A program made the position numbers and the translations under genes. A stretch of DNA of 64,000 bases from Rhodanobacter spathiphylli B39 (GTDB taxonomy: Bacteria; Pseudomonadota; Gammaproteobacteria; Xanthomonadales; Rhodanobacteraceae), in contig NZ_AJXT01000004.1 of assembly GCF_000264295.1 (NCBI RefSeq), positions 62,001-126,000 of the forward strand, read 5' to 3'. Positions within the stretch are counted from its first letter, which is position 1, and the number at the start of each line of letters is the position of its first letter. A model generated the notes under the pieces. That model did no database searches, was not told the origin of the DNA, and was given only the letters and a program-made list of their open reading frames with translations. This document shows positions 56,583-64,000 of this stretch, piece after piece.

Positions 56583-57308
56583 ATGGATCACCCCCACCTC
56601 GCCGCCAACTGGTCCGACGTCCGCCGCCGGGTGGATGAGGCCTGCCGAGCCGCCGGGCGCGACCCGGCCGAGGTCGACATCCTGCCGGTCAGCAAGACCT
56701 TCGGCCCGGAGCTGATCCGGGCCGGGGTGGCGCTGGGCATGCGCCGCTTCGGCGAGAACAAGGTGCAGGAGATCCGCGACAAGTCGGCGCCGCTGGCCGA
56801 CTGCGGCATCGACTGGGTGATGATCGGCCACCTGCAGACCAACAAGGCGAAGGACGTGGCGCGGCTGGCCAGCGAAGTGCAATCGCTGGACCGGCTGGAT
56901 CTGGCCGAGGCGCTGGATCGACGGCTGCAGCACGAGGGCCGCGGCATCGACGTGCTGGTGCAGGTGAAAACCTCCATCGAGCCCAGCAAATACGGTCTCC
57001 CGCCTGAACAGCTGGCCGACTTCCTGAACGCCTTGCGCGGCTATCACGGCTTGCGCGTCCGTGGGCTGATGACCCTGGCCATCCACTCCGTCGACGCTGA
57101 CGAGGTACGGGCCTGCTTCCGGCTGCTGCGCGAGCTGCGCGACCGATCCATGCTGCAAGGCCATGATATCCCACGGTTATCCATGGGGATGAGCGGTGAT
57201 TTCGGGCTGGCCATCGCCGAAGGGGCGACTGAGGTGCGGATCGGCACGGCGATCTTCGGCCAGCGTTCCTACCCGGACTCACACTACTGGCCCGAGGCTG
57301 GCGCCTGA
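56583..57308 (+). CDS. YggS-family PLP homeostasis protein
   Basis: This 241-residue protein is a single-domain PLP-binding protein of the YggS/PROSC family, which buffers free pyridoxal phosphate. The PLP lysine is K38 in LPVSKTFG; FGENKVQEI, WVMIGHLQTNKAKDV, LSMGMSGDFGLAIAEGATEVRIGTAIFG (short form MGMSGDF) complete the family pattern. In many genomes it neighbours pilT or proC; here it is between an M20 peptidase and an NlpC/P60 gene. Confidence 0.92.
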   Translation: MDHPHLAANWSDVRRRVDEACRAAGRDPAEVDILPVSKTFGPELIRAGVALGMRRFGENKVQEIRDKSAPLADCGIDWVMIGHLQTNKAKDVARLASEVQSLDRLDLAEALDRRLQHEGRGIDVLVQVKTSIEPSKYGLPPEQLADFLNALRGYHGLRVRGLMTLAIHSVDADEVRACFRLLRELRDRSMLQGHDIPRLSMGMSGDFGLAIAEGATEVRIGTAIFGQRSYPDSHYWPEAGA

Positions 57309-57315
57309 GCCATTA

Positions 57316-57344
57316 TTTCAATAGAAATCATTGGCTTGTATAAA
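57316..57344 (+). promoter_or_regulatory. Candidate promoter of the NlpC/P60 gene
   Basis: TTTCAA at 57316-57321 and TATAAA at 57339-57344 are separated by 17 bases in an AT-rich block. The predicted leader to the ATG at 57499 is about 150 bases, long for this genome, and could hold post-transcriptional control. No known riboswitch was recognised in it. Confidence 0.45.
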
Positions 57345-57498
57345 GTGTGCGCGCTATCCCGGTTTTCCGGAACGGCAGAGTTCAGTTAACCTCAATCCAA
57401 CATCTGCACGCCATCTTCTTGTTAAGTTCACTCCCTCGTCACGTCGTCGGCACCTGCTGCGCGGCCAATCCTGTGAACAACAAGGGATTTTTCCCAGC

Positions 57499-58224
57499 AT
57501 GTCCTTCAAGCACCTGACTGCCGCCACCGCGCTCCTTTCCGTGCTGCTGGTTTCCGCTCCGCTTCAAGCGAAGTCCCTTGTTCCCCTCGCCGTTGTTGCC
57601 GGCCAGACCGCCACGGCGGCTCCCGTCCTGCTCGATGATGCCGCGATCGCGCGCGTCAGCGCACCGCTGCTGGGGCAGTTGCCGGTCTTCAACCCGGTGG
57701 CCGGGCTGGCCCAGGCCGTGGTTCCCGACGCCGGCGCCATGATCGTCGAGAAGGCTTCCGTTGCCGCCGACACCAGCGAGCAGAGCGCCGCCGCTGCCAA
57801 GGTCAGCGCCAACATCACCGACCTGCGCAAGTCGTTGCTGGTCGTGGCGATGGGCCTGCGCGACACCCGTTACGTCCGCGGCGGTCGCGACCCGTCCACC
57901 GGCTTCGACTGCAGCGGTTTCGTGCGTTATGTGTTCGCTCATGCGGTGGGCATGCAGCTGCCGCGCAACTCGGCCTCTCAGTTCCTGGCCGGCCTCAAGG
58001 TCAAGCGGGCCGACATGCAGCCGGGCGACCTGGTGTTTTTCCGTACGCATGGCAAGCGTGCCATTTCGCACGTGGGCATCTACATCTCGAACGGCCGCTT
58101 CATCCACTCGCCGGCCACCGGCAAGTCGGTGGAGATCTCCAGCCTGAAGGAAGGCTACTGGGCCAAGCGCTTCGCCGGCGCCAAGCGTCCGGAAGCGATG
58201 GCGCAGGTAGCCGACAAGGGCTGA
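57499..58224 (+). CDS. NlpC/P60 peptidoglycan endopeptidase
   Basis: This 241-residue exported protein has a signal peptide (about 1-24), a linker of about 90 residues, and a C-terminal NlpC/P60 domain. The catalytic Cys is C138 in FDCSGFVRYVF, with H191 in SHVGIYI and H203 in FIHSP; QPGDLVFFRTHG is also typical. It would cut peptide cross-links or stems in the cell wall. It is a single gene with its own terminator. Confidence 0.9.
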   Translation: MSFKHLTAATALLSVLLVSAPLQAKSLVPLAVVAGQTATAAPVLLDDAAIARVSAPLLGQLPVFNPVAGLAQAVVPDAGAMIVEKASVAADTSEQSAAAAKVSANITDLRKSLLVVAMGLRDTRYVRGGRDPSTGFDCSGFVRYVFAHAVGMQLPRNSASQFLAGLKVKRADMQPGDLVFFRTHGKRAISHVGIYISNGRFIHSPATGKSVEISSLKEGYWAKRFAGAKRPEAMAQVADKG

Positions 58225-58249
58225 GCGCGGCCGCACACGTTTTCCGTGG

Positions 58250-58272
58250 AGCCGCCGTGAGGCGGCTTTTTT
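58250..58272 (+). terminator. Rho-independent terminator of the NlpC/P60 gene
   Basis: AGCCGCC and GGCGGCT pair around GTGA, followed by a run of T to 58272. It lies 25 bases after the stop codon. Confidence 0.88.
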
Positions 58273-58360
58273 CTGCCTGCCGTGCTGAACGAAAGCGGCG
58301 CGGCGCGGTCATCAAGCGAAGCCACCCACGCCTTGCCAAGGCACTCTCCGGAACCTGTTG

Positions 58361-58975
58361 ATGCCTTTTGACCTGCCGCCCGTGACTCGCAACCTGCTGA
58401 TCGCCAACGTCGCGGTGTTCCTGCTGCAGCAGGTGATGGGGCAGGTGCTGCTGCTGAACTTCGCGCTGTGGCCGCTGGGCTCGGGCCTGTTCGGGGTGTG
58501 GCAGATCGTCACCAGCGCGTTCATGCATGGCAGCCTCACCCACATCGCGTTCAACATGATCGCGCTGTACATGTTCGGCGGCACCATCGAGCGCACCTTC
58601 GGCGCACGCAATTTCACCCTCTATTACTTCGTCTGCGCGATCTCCGCCTCGCTGCTGCAGCTGGCCGTGCTGTGGTTCTTTCCGGGCCAGGTCGGCCCCA
58701 CGCTGGGCGCGTCGGGCGCCATCTTCGGCCTGCTGCTGGCGTTCGGCGTGCTGTATCCGCAGGAGAAGGTGATGCTGATCTTCCTGCCGATCCCGATGCC
58801 GGCGTGGCTGTTCGTGAGCCTGTACGCCGCCGCGGAACTGACCATGGGCGTGACTGGCATCGAGCCGGGCGTCGCCCACTTCGCCCACCTCGGCGGCATG
58901 CTGGGCGGCATCGTGCTGATTCAATACTGGCGCGGGCGGCTGCCGTGGAAGCCGCGGCGACGCTTGCTGCGCTGA
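58361..58975 (+). CDS. Rhomboid-family intramembrane serine protease
   Basis: This 204-residue protein has six membrane helices and the rhomboid signature: H56 and N65 in MHGSLTHIAFNM, the catalytic Ser118 in GASGAIFG, and His176 in AHLGGMLGG. It lacks the cytoplasmic domain of GlpG, so it is a minimal rhomboid. ATG 58361 is chosen over the in-frame TTG at 58358. It ends 32 bases from the convergent rapA. Confidence 0.91.
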   Translation: MPFDLPPVTRNLLIANVAVFLLQQVMGQVLLLNFALWPLGSGLFGVWQIVTSAFMHGSLTHIAFNMIALYMFGGTIERTFGARNFTLYYFVCAISASLLQLAVLWFFPGQVGPTLGASGAIFGLLLAFGVLYPQEKVMLIFLPIPMPAWLFVSLYAAAELTMGVTGIEPGVAHFAHLGGMLGGIVLIQYWRGRLPWKPRRRLLR

Positions 58976-59007
58976 GCGTTGAAGCCGCTGCCTGGGCCGG
59001 GCCGGCG

Positions 59008-61848
59008 TCAGCGCAGGGCGAGGAAGTCCGCGCTGACCACGAAGCGTACGGCGTCCAGGCGCAGCCGTGATTGCGGCAGGGCACCCAGCAGTTCGGAACG
59101 CTCGGCGACGACCGCGGCGATCTCCGCTTCGCTGACCGACGGATTGACCGCACGCAGCGCCAGCAGCCGCGACAGCTCGGCATCCAGCATCGTGGTGGCC
59201 AGGTCGGTGGCTTCCTCGATTCGCGTCTTCGCCTGTACGCCGGCCAGTGCCTCGGCGCGCTCCAGCATCGGCGGCACCAGCTTGCCCAGGAACTTGCGGT
59301 AGCGCACCACCTCGATGTTGCGGTCGCCCGCCTTGCGCAGCGCGATGTCGCTGGGCTCGAAATCGGCGCGTTCGGCGAGTCGGGTATCCACCGTGATCAC
59401 GATCGGCAGGATCGGCAGGAAGCGCTCGGCGTCGAGCCGGCGATCGGCGACGCACTCGAGCAGGAACACCGCCTGCAGCAACGCGCTGCGCGGCGGCAGC
59501 GCGTCGTCGACCATGAACGCGGCGTTGCCCTGCTCGCCGGACAGCGCCAGGTCCATCGCACCGGCCACCAGCGGGTGGTCGAGCCGCAGCAGCGGCAGTT
59601 CCTCGCGGGCCAGCGCCACGTCACGCACGAAGGTGACCGATTGCGGACCGTCGGCGAAACCGGGCAGGGCATCGGTGGACAGGTATTGCGGATCGAGCAG
59701 CAGGACCTGGCCGCCCAGCTCCTCCGGATGGATGCCGAACGCTTCCAGCAGGCGTTGCACGAAGGCGTTGCGGCCGGGGTCGTGGTCTTCGCGGGCGAAC
59801 ACCTGCTGCAGTTCGTCGGCGTGCAGGTCGCGGGTGGCGGCCAGTTCCAGCAGGTGGTCGCGGCCGCCGCGGATCAGCTCGGCCATCTGCTCATGGCTGG
59901 CATGGGTTTCGGCCAGCAAGGCGTCCAGTTCCTGGTCGCGGTTGTCGTCGCCGCGGGCGTGCTCGTCCGCCAGCCGGGTCAGCAGCTCGCCGTAGCGGCG
60001 CAGCAGTTCGCGGCCGTCGGCCGGGCTCATGCGGAACGCGTCGACGCCTTCGTCATACCAGCGGGCCAGCACGTGCTGGGCGCTGTCGGCCACGGCCAGG
60101 ATGTGGATGTTGATGTCGTGTTTCTGGCCGATGCGGTCGAGCCGGCCGATGCGCTGTTCGAGCAGGTCGGGGTCCAGCGGCAGGTCCCACAGGATCAGTC
60201 GATGCGCGAACTGGAAGTTGCGCCCCTCCGAACCGATCTCCGAACACAGCAGCAATCGCGCGCCGTCAGGCTGGGCGAAGTAGGCGGCGTTGCGGTCGCG
60301 CTGGATGATGCCGAGGCCTTCGTGGAAACGCGCCACGCCGACGCCGCTGCGGGTGCGCAGCACTTCCTCCAGCGCCAGCACCTTGGCCTGGCTGCGGCAG
60401 ATCAGCAGGAACTTGTCCTGCGGGTGCTGCTCCAGCAGGCCGATCAGCGCATCCACCCGCGGGTCGGCGCTGTAGTCGATCTCGATCAGCGCCGGCGGCT
60501 GCAGGATGTCGGCATGGAACTCGGCCAGCAGCGACTGGCGCGTGCTTTCGTCCACCGTGTCCGCGTCCAGCAGGTGCCATTCGGGCAAGCGCCTGGGGAA
60601 ACCACCCACGCCGGCGCGGTTGTTGCGGAACATCGCGCGGCCGGTGCCGTGGCGGTCGATCAGCGCGGCCAGCAGTTCGCGGGCGTTGGCCGGTTTGGTC
60701 GAATCGGCGAGTTGTGCGGTGAGTGCGGCGTCACCGTGGAAGGCGTCGGCGAGGGTGGCGCGCTGCAGTTCGTCCAGCGGCTCGCCGTCGAGCAGCCGGT
60801 CGGCGATCTTCGACAGCGCCTGGTAGGTATCGGCCTCGGCCAGATAGCCGTCCAGATCGTGGTAACGCTGGGGGTCGAGCAGGCGCAGGCGGGCGAAGTG
60901 GCCGCTGCGGCCGAGCTGTTCGGGGGTGGCGGTGAGCAGGATCACGCCGGGAATCGCCGCAGCCAGCTGCTCCACCATCGTGTAGCGCGGGCTGGCCATG
61001 TCCGGTGACCACGCCAGGTGATGGGCTTCGTCCACCACCAGCAGATCCCATGGCGCTTCCAGCAATTGCTTCGCGTATTTCGGCGAGCTTTCCAGGAAGC
61101 CGAAGTCGGCGATCACCAGTTGCTCGTCCTCGAACGGATTGCCGGCGTCGCCAGCCTGTTCGAGGGCCTCGCAGCGCTCCTCGTCGTAGATCGCGAAGCT
61201 GAGGTTGAAGCGGCGCAGCATCTCGACGAACCACTGGTAGACCAGGGTGTCGGGCAACAGCAGCAGCACCCGCGAGGCGCGGCCGGTGGCGAGCTGGCGC
61301 GCGATGATCATGCCCGCCTCGATGGTCTTGCCCAGGCCCACCTCGTCGGCCAGCAGCACGCGGGGCGGGCGGCGGGCCGAGGCGATGCCGGCCACGCGCA
61401 GCTGATGCGGCACCAGTCCGATCCGTGCCGCGCCCAGCCCCCACATCGGCGAACGGCGCGCCTCGGCGCGTCGCTTCAGGCCTTCCAGGCGCAGCTCGAA
61501 GTGCGCCACGGTGTCGGTGCGACCGCCGATCAGGCGATCGTCGGCCTGGCTCACGCTCTGCTCGTCGTCGAGCTGGCCTTCTTCCAGTTCGCGGCCTTCG
61601 CCCCGATAAATCAGCAGTTCATCGCGGATTTCCACCCGTTCGACCAGGAACGCGATGCCCTTGCCGGCCACGCGCTGGCCGGCGCGGAACTCGGCGCGCA
61701 GCAGCGGCGCCGAGTCGATCGCGTAGGGGCGCAGTACGCCGGCCTTGGCGAACAGCACCTGCACCCCGCGTCCTTCGACGCGCAACACGGTGCCGAGGCC
61801 CAGCTCGGGTTCGGCGGAGGAGATCCAGCGTTGACCAGGGACAAACAT
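59008..61848 (-). CDS. rapA: RNA polymerase-associated ATPase RapA
   Basis: RapA (946 aa) is a Swi2/Snf2-type ATPase that recycles RNA polymerase. The N-terminus (MFVPGQRWISSAEPELGLGTV, short form GQRWISSAEPELG) is its tandem Tudor-like domain. The helicase core has Walker A ADEVGLGKT at 167-175, DEAHH, LLTATPEQLGR, and the second RecA-like lobe with SEIGSEGRNFQFA and QRIGRLDRIGQ. The length is that of full RapA. It is a single gene on the minus strand. Confidence 0.95.
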   Translation of the reverse strand: MFVPGQRWISSAEPELGLGTVLRVEGRGVQVLFAKAGVLRPYAIDSAPLLRAEFRAGQRVAGKGIAFLVERVEIRDELLIYRGEGRELEEGQLDDEQSVSQADDRLIGGRTDTVAHFELRLEGLKRRAEARRSPMWGLGAARIGLVPHQLRVAGIASARRPPRVLLADEVGLGKTIEAGMIIARQLATGRASRVLLLLPDTLVYQWFVEMLRRFNLSFAIYDEERCEALEQAGDAGNPFEDEQLVIADFGFLESSPKYAKQLLEAPWDLLVVDEAHHLAWSPDMASPRYTMVEQLAAAIPGVILLTATPEQLGRSGHFARLRLLDPQRYHDLDGYLAEADTYQALSKIADRLLDGEPLDELQRATLADAFHGDAALTAQLADSTKPANARELLAALIDRHGTGRAMFRNNRAGVGGFPRRLPEWHLLDADTVDESTRQSLLAEFHADILQPPALIEIDYSADPRVDALIGLLEQHPQDKFLLICRSQAKVLALEEVLRTRSGVGVARFHEGLGIIQRDRNAAYFAQPDGARLLLCSEIGSEGRNFQFAHRLILWDLPLDPDLLEQRIGRLDRIGQKHDINIHILAVADSAQHVLARWYDEGVDAFRMSPADGRELLRRYGELLTRLADEHARGDDNRDQELDALLAETHASHEQMAELIRGGRDHLLELAATRDLHADELQQVFAREDHDPGRNAFVQRLLEAFGIHPEELGGQVLLLDPQYLSTDALPGFADGPQSVTFVRDVALAREELPLLRLDHPLVAGAMDLALSGEQGNAAFMVDDALPPRSALLQAVFLLECVADRRLDAERFLPILPIVITVDTRLAERADFEPSDIALRKAGDRNIEVVRYRKFLGKLVPPMLERAEALAGVQAKTRIEEATDLATTMLDAELSRLLALRAVNPSVSEAEIAAVVAERSELLGALPQSRLRLDAVRFVVSADFLALR

Positions 61849-62178
61849 GTTTCAGCCGCGTTTTGCAGGGGGTCGACAATTATCCGCTCCGCGGCGCGCG
61901 GTGGGAACCGTTGTCTGCCGTCGGCCCGGCTCAGCGCCGGTGAAGAACATCACTTCCTGTGGTTTTCTTCCATCGCATGTCCGGTACATGCCCGGACCTG
62001 CTCACGCGAATCAGTCACTTGCGTGACTGCTCCGCGACCGGCCATCGGGCAACTGCTCCTGCGTTGCCTCAATTCGGGCATCGGGCAACTGCTCCCTGCG
62101 TTGCCTCAACTCGGGCATCCATGTCCTCGCCATGCCCTCGCCATGGCCGGGCTTCGAGGTTGAAAAACTCACAACCTC
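61849..62178. other. Gap with a tandem duplication, no gene seen
   Basis: This 330-base region between rapA and piuC has no convincing gene. It includes the upstream region of rapA (minus strand). Near its right part are two adjacent direct repeats at 62043-62078 and 62079-62115, each beginning CATCGGGCAACTGCTCC and ending CAATTCGGG or CAACTCGGG. Short CCATG-type repeats follow at 62117-62150. No clear promoter or terminator was found. Confidence 0.55.
62043..62115 (+). repeat. Two-copy tandem repeat of 36-37 bases
   Basis: Unit 1 (36 bases) and unit 2 (37 bases) differ by one inserted C and one T-to-C change. There are no spacers and only two copies, so it is a local duplication and not a CRISPR. 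Confidence 0.75.
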
Positions 62179-62856
62179 TCAGGTCTCTGACCACTGTCGC
62201 AGCAGGTTGTGGTAGACGCCGGTCAGTTGCAGCACCGCCGCCGGGTCGGCCGCCGTCTGCGTCAGGCGCTGGATCGAGCTGTCCAGTTCGAACAGCAGGC
62301 GACGGCGGCTGTCGTCGCGAACCAGGCTTTGCACCCAGAAGAACGAGGCCACCCGCGCGCCGCGGGTCACCGGGGTGACCCGGTGCAGGCTGCTCGACGG
62401 GTAGACGATCAGGTCACCGGCCGGCAGCTTCACTTCGTGCTCGCCGTAGGTGTCGTTGACGATCAGCTCGCCGCCGTCGTACTCGTCCGGCCCGCTGAGG
62501 AACAGCGTGCAGGACACGTCGCTGCGCAGCTGCGCGTCGGCGGACAGCGCCATCACCGCGCCGTCGACGTGGTAGCCGTATTCGCCGCCGCCTTCGTAAC
62601 GGTTGAAGCGCGGCGGCAGGGTGCGCAGCGGCAGGGCTGCCGCGTGATAGAGCGGGTTCTTCGCCAGCGCCGCCAGCACCAGCTGGCCCAGTTGCAGGCG
62701 CAGTGGCGAGGCGTCGGGCAGCTGCAGGTTGCGCTTGACCTTCGCTCCCTGCACGCCGACGGTCTCGCGGCCGTCGGTCCACGCGGCCGCATCCAGCTCG
62801 GCGCGAATCCGGGCGACCTGCGCGGGATCGAGTACCTCAGGGATGTGCAGCAGCAT
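62179..62856 (-). CDS. piuC: Fe(II)/2-oxoglutarate-dependent dioxygenase PiuC
   Basis: This 225-residue protein belongs to the PiuC/YbiX family of hydroxylases found beside catecholate siderophore receptors. The iron ligands are H96 and D98 in YHVDGAVM and H158 in SSLHRVTPV, and R168 ([10 protein letters not shown]) should bind 2-oxoglutarate. It follows the TonB receptor gene by 33 bases on the same strand, so it is expressed with it. It probably modifies the siderophore or aids iron release; the exact substrate is not established. Confidence 0.92.
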   Translation of the reverse strand: MLLHIPEVLDPAQVARIRAELDAAAWTDGRETVGVQGAKVKRNLQLPDASPLRLQLGQLVLAALAKNPLYHAAALPLRTLPPRFNRYEGGGEYGYHVDGAVMALSADAQLRSDVSCTLFLSGPDEYDGGELIVNDTYGEHEVKLPAGDLIVYPSSSLHRVTPVTRGARVASFFWVQSLVRDDSRRRLLFELDSSIQRLTQTAADPAAVLQLTGVYHNLLRQWSET

Positions 62857-62889
62857 GAAGCACCTTGGACCTGGGCGGGAGGCCGAGGA

Positions 62890-64000
62890 TCAGAAACGGA
62901 TGTTGGCAGTGAGCATCGCCGCGCGCGGCGTGCCCGGGGTGTAACGGTAGCCGCTCTTGTTGATCGCCGCGACGTAGTCCTTGTCGAACAGGTTGTACAG
63001 GTTCAACTGCAGGTCGAAATGCCGGTTGACCGGATAGCTGGCCATCGCGTCGAACACCCAGTACGCCTCGGTGAAGGCGGGCGTGCCGATCGCGCCGTCG
63101 GTGCCGCGCTTCATTTTGCCGGCATAACGGGCACCGCCGCCGATGGTGAGGTTGAACGGCAGGTGCCAGGTGGTCCAGGCGGTGAACGCGCTCTTCGGCG
63201 TATAGGCCAGGTCGCTGGAACCGTCGTTGGCGACGGCCGTGCCGCTGATCACCCTGGCGTCCATGGTGGTGTAGCCGGCGCTGACCGCCCAGTTGTCGCT
63301 GAGCTTGCCGACCATGCTCAGCTCGATGCCCTGCACGCGTTTCTCGCCGACCTGGTAATACTGCAGGTCGACCGGGTCCTGCACCAAGTCGTTGGTGACG
63401 GTGGTGCGGTACAGCGCGCCGGTCAGCAGCAGTCTTTCGTCGAGCAGGTCCCACTTGCTGCCAAGCTCGACGGTGCGGGCCTTCTGCGGATCGAAGTCGG
63501 GGTTGTCGGCGCTGTTGGCCGAACCGCTCAGGGTCAGCGTGTTGCCGCCCGGCGGCTCCTGCGACACGGCGAAGTTCGCATAGATGCTGCCATTGGCGGC
63601 CGGCTTGTACAGCACGCCGAGCTTGTAGCTGGGCAGGTTGCCGGACTTGTCGGCGTCCACGCCCGGCAGCACGCTGCCGGCGGGCAGGGTGCCGCAGGCC
63701 GGGGCGTTGCGCGAGCCGCAGACCACCATGCTGTCAAAGTCGGTCTGGTAGTGATCCAGGCGCAGGCCGGCATTGACCTGCCACTGCTCGTTGAACTTCA
63801 GCGTGTCGAACAGGTAGGCCGCTTCGGTGTCGGTCTGGCCATGGGTGTCGGCGCCATTGCCGCCGTAGAGCAGCCCGCTGACGTCGGCCTCCGGGTGGTA
63901 GAGATTGGCGGCGGGCCAGGCGCTGCCGGCCAGCGTGGCCATGCCGATGGTGTCGGCCTTTTCGCGGCTCAGCTCGATGCCGGCGCTGAGGTCGTGCGTG
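62890..64000 (-). CDS. TonB-dependent siderophore receptor, Fiu-like (5' end outside window)
   Basis: This is the C-terminal 369 residues or so of an outer-membrane TonB-dependent receptor; the plug and first barrel strands lie beyond base 64000. Barrel features include LFDTLKFNEQWQVNAGLRLDHY, the conserved SSYANFAVSQEPPGG-like segment, ELGSKWDLLDERLLLTGALY, LYNLFDKDYV and the C-terminal ANIRF ending in Phe, as outer-membrane proteins require. With piuC next to it, a Fiu/PiuA-type catecholate iron receptor is the likely identity. Control by Fur is expected but its promoter is outside the window. Confidence 0.88.
   Translation of the reverse strand, partial: THDLSAGIELSREKADTIGMATLAGSAWPAANLYHPEADVSGLLYGGNGADTHGQTDTEAAYLFDTLKFNEQWQVNAGLRLDHYQTDFDSMVVCGSRNAPACGTLPAGSVLPGVDADKSGNLPSYKLGVLYKPAANGSIYANFAVSQEPPGGNTLTLSGSANSADNPDFDPQKARTVELGSKWDLLDERLLLTGALYRTTVTNDLVQDPVDLQYYQVGEKRVQGIELSMVGKLSDNWAVSAGYTTMDARVISGTAVANDGSSDLAYTPKSAFTAWTTWHLPFNLTIGGGARYAGKMKRGTDGAIGTPAFTEAYWVFDAMASYPVNRHFDLQLNLYNLFDKDYVAAINKSGYRYTPGTPRAAMLTANIRF

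Noticed and set aside
62043-62115. CRISPR
   Set aside because: Only two units, directly adjacent, with no spacer and no cas gene.

Overview
The window is one continuous stretch of GC-rich chromosome from a gammaproteobacterium of the Xanthomonadales, most likely Rhodanobacteraceae (Rhodanobacter/Dyella-like). This is an inference from gene content and style: queA-tgt-yajC-secDF, an amgK-murU pair, a sufBCDS operon led by an Rrf2-type regulator, a PiuC/Fiu-like iron locus, and several families of short structured intergenic repeats typical of this order. No rRNA, tRNA, phage gene, CRISPR array or transposase was seen. Almost every gene is intact; only the two edge genes (rtcB on the left, a TonB receptor on the right) are cut by the window.

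Layout. 1-6563: RtcB 3' end, tRNA queuosine genes queA and tgt, then the Sec accessory genes yajC, secD and secF, closed by three hairpins. 6699-8413 (minus): murU and amgK, peptidoglycan MurNAc recycling. 8548-16908: the Fe-S operon (Rrf2 regulator, sufB, sufC, sufD, sufS) running on into an acyltransferase, a PanE-like reductase, a GNAT enzyme and a Rieske ferredoxin. 17094-20619: a two-component system and a family 9 glycosyltransferase. 20645-27896 (minus): a five-gene unit of PAP2 phosphatase, TolC-like lipoprotein, RND adaptor, RND pump and a periplasmic beta-propeller. 28063-30182: a HAD phosphatase and a class III aminotransferase.

30258-32119 is an accessory island. Two roughly 400-bp inverted copies of a highly structured repeat enclose about 1 kb of lower-GC DNA carrying two unrecognised genes. 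32154-38541 follows with an unusual set: a stand-alone ketosynthase, a dedicated acyl carrier protein, a FemAB/BioF2-like acyltransferase, an arginase-fold protein, a DegT-type aminotransferase, an ArnE/ArnF-like pair of small transporters and a carboxylesterase. It looks like a small pathway for an acylated, amine-containing lipid or metabolite. 38624-45156 (minus) continues with a complete tripartite ABC exporter and its own two-component system. I consider this composite locus the best candidate for an undescribed system.

45339-50071 encodes a periplasmic electron-transfer module: a PepSY membrane protein, a DUF2271 protein carrying an ApbE-type flavinylation motif, a DUF4198 protein, ApbE itself and a membrane-anchored flavodoxin/FNR-type reductase. 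Then come an M1-type peptidase with a membrane partner, a GNAT and a SET-domain protein, a ComEA-like protein, an M20 peptidase, a YggS family protein, an NlpC/P60 hydrolase, a rhomboid protease, RapA, PiuC and the TonB receptor.

Functions were assigned by reading motifs in the translated sequence; no database search was run.
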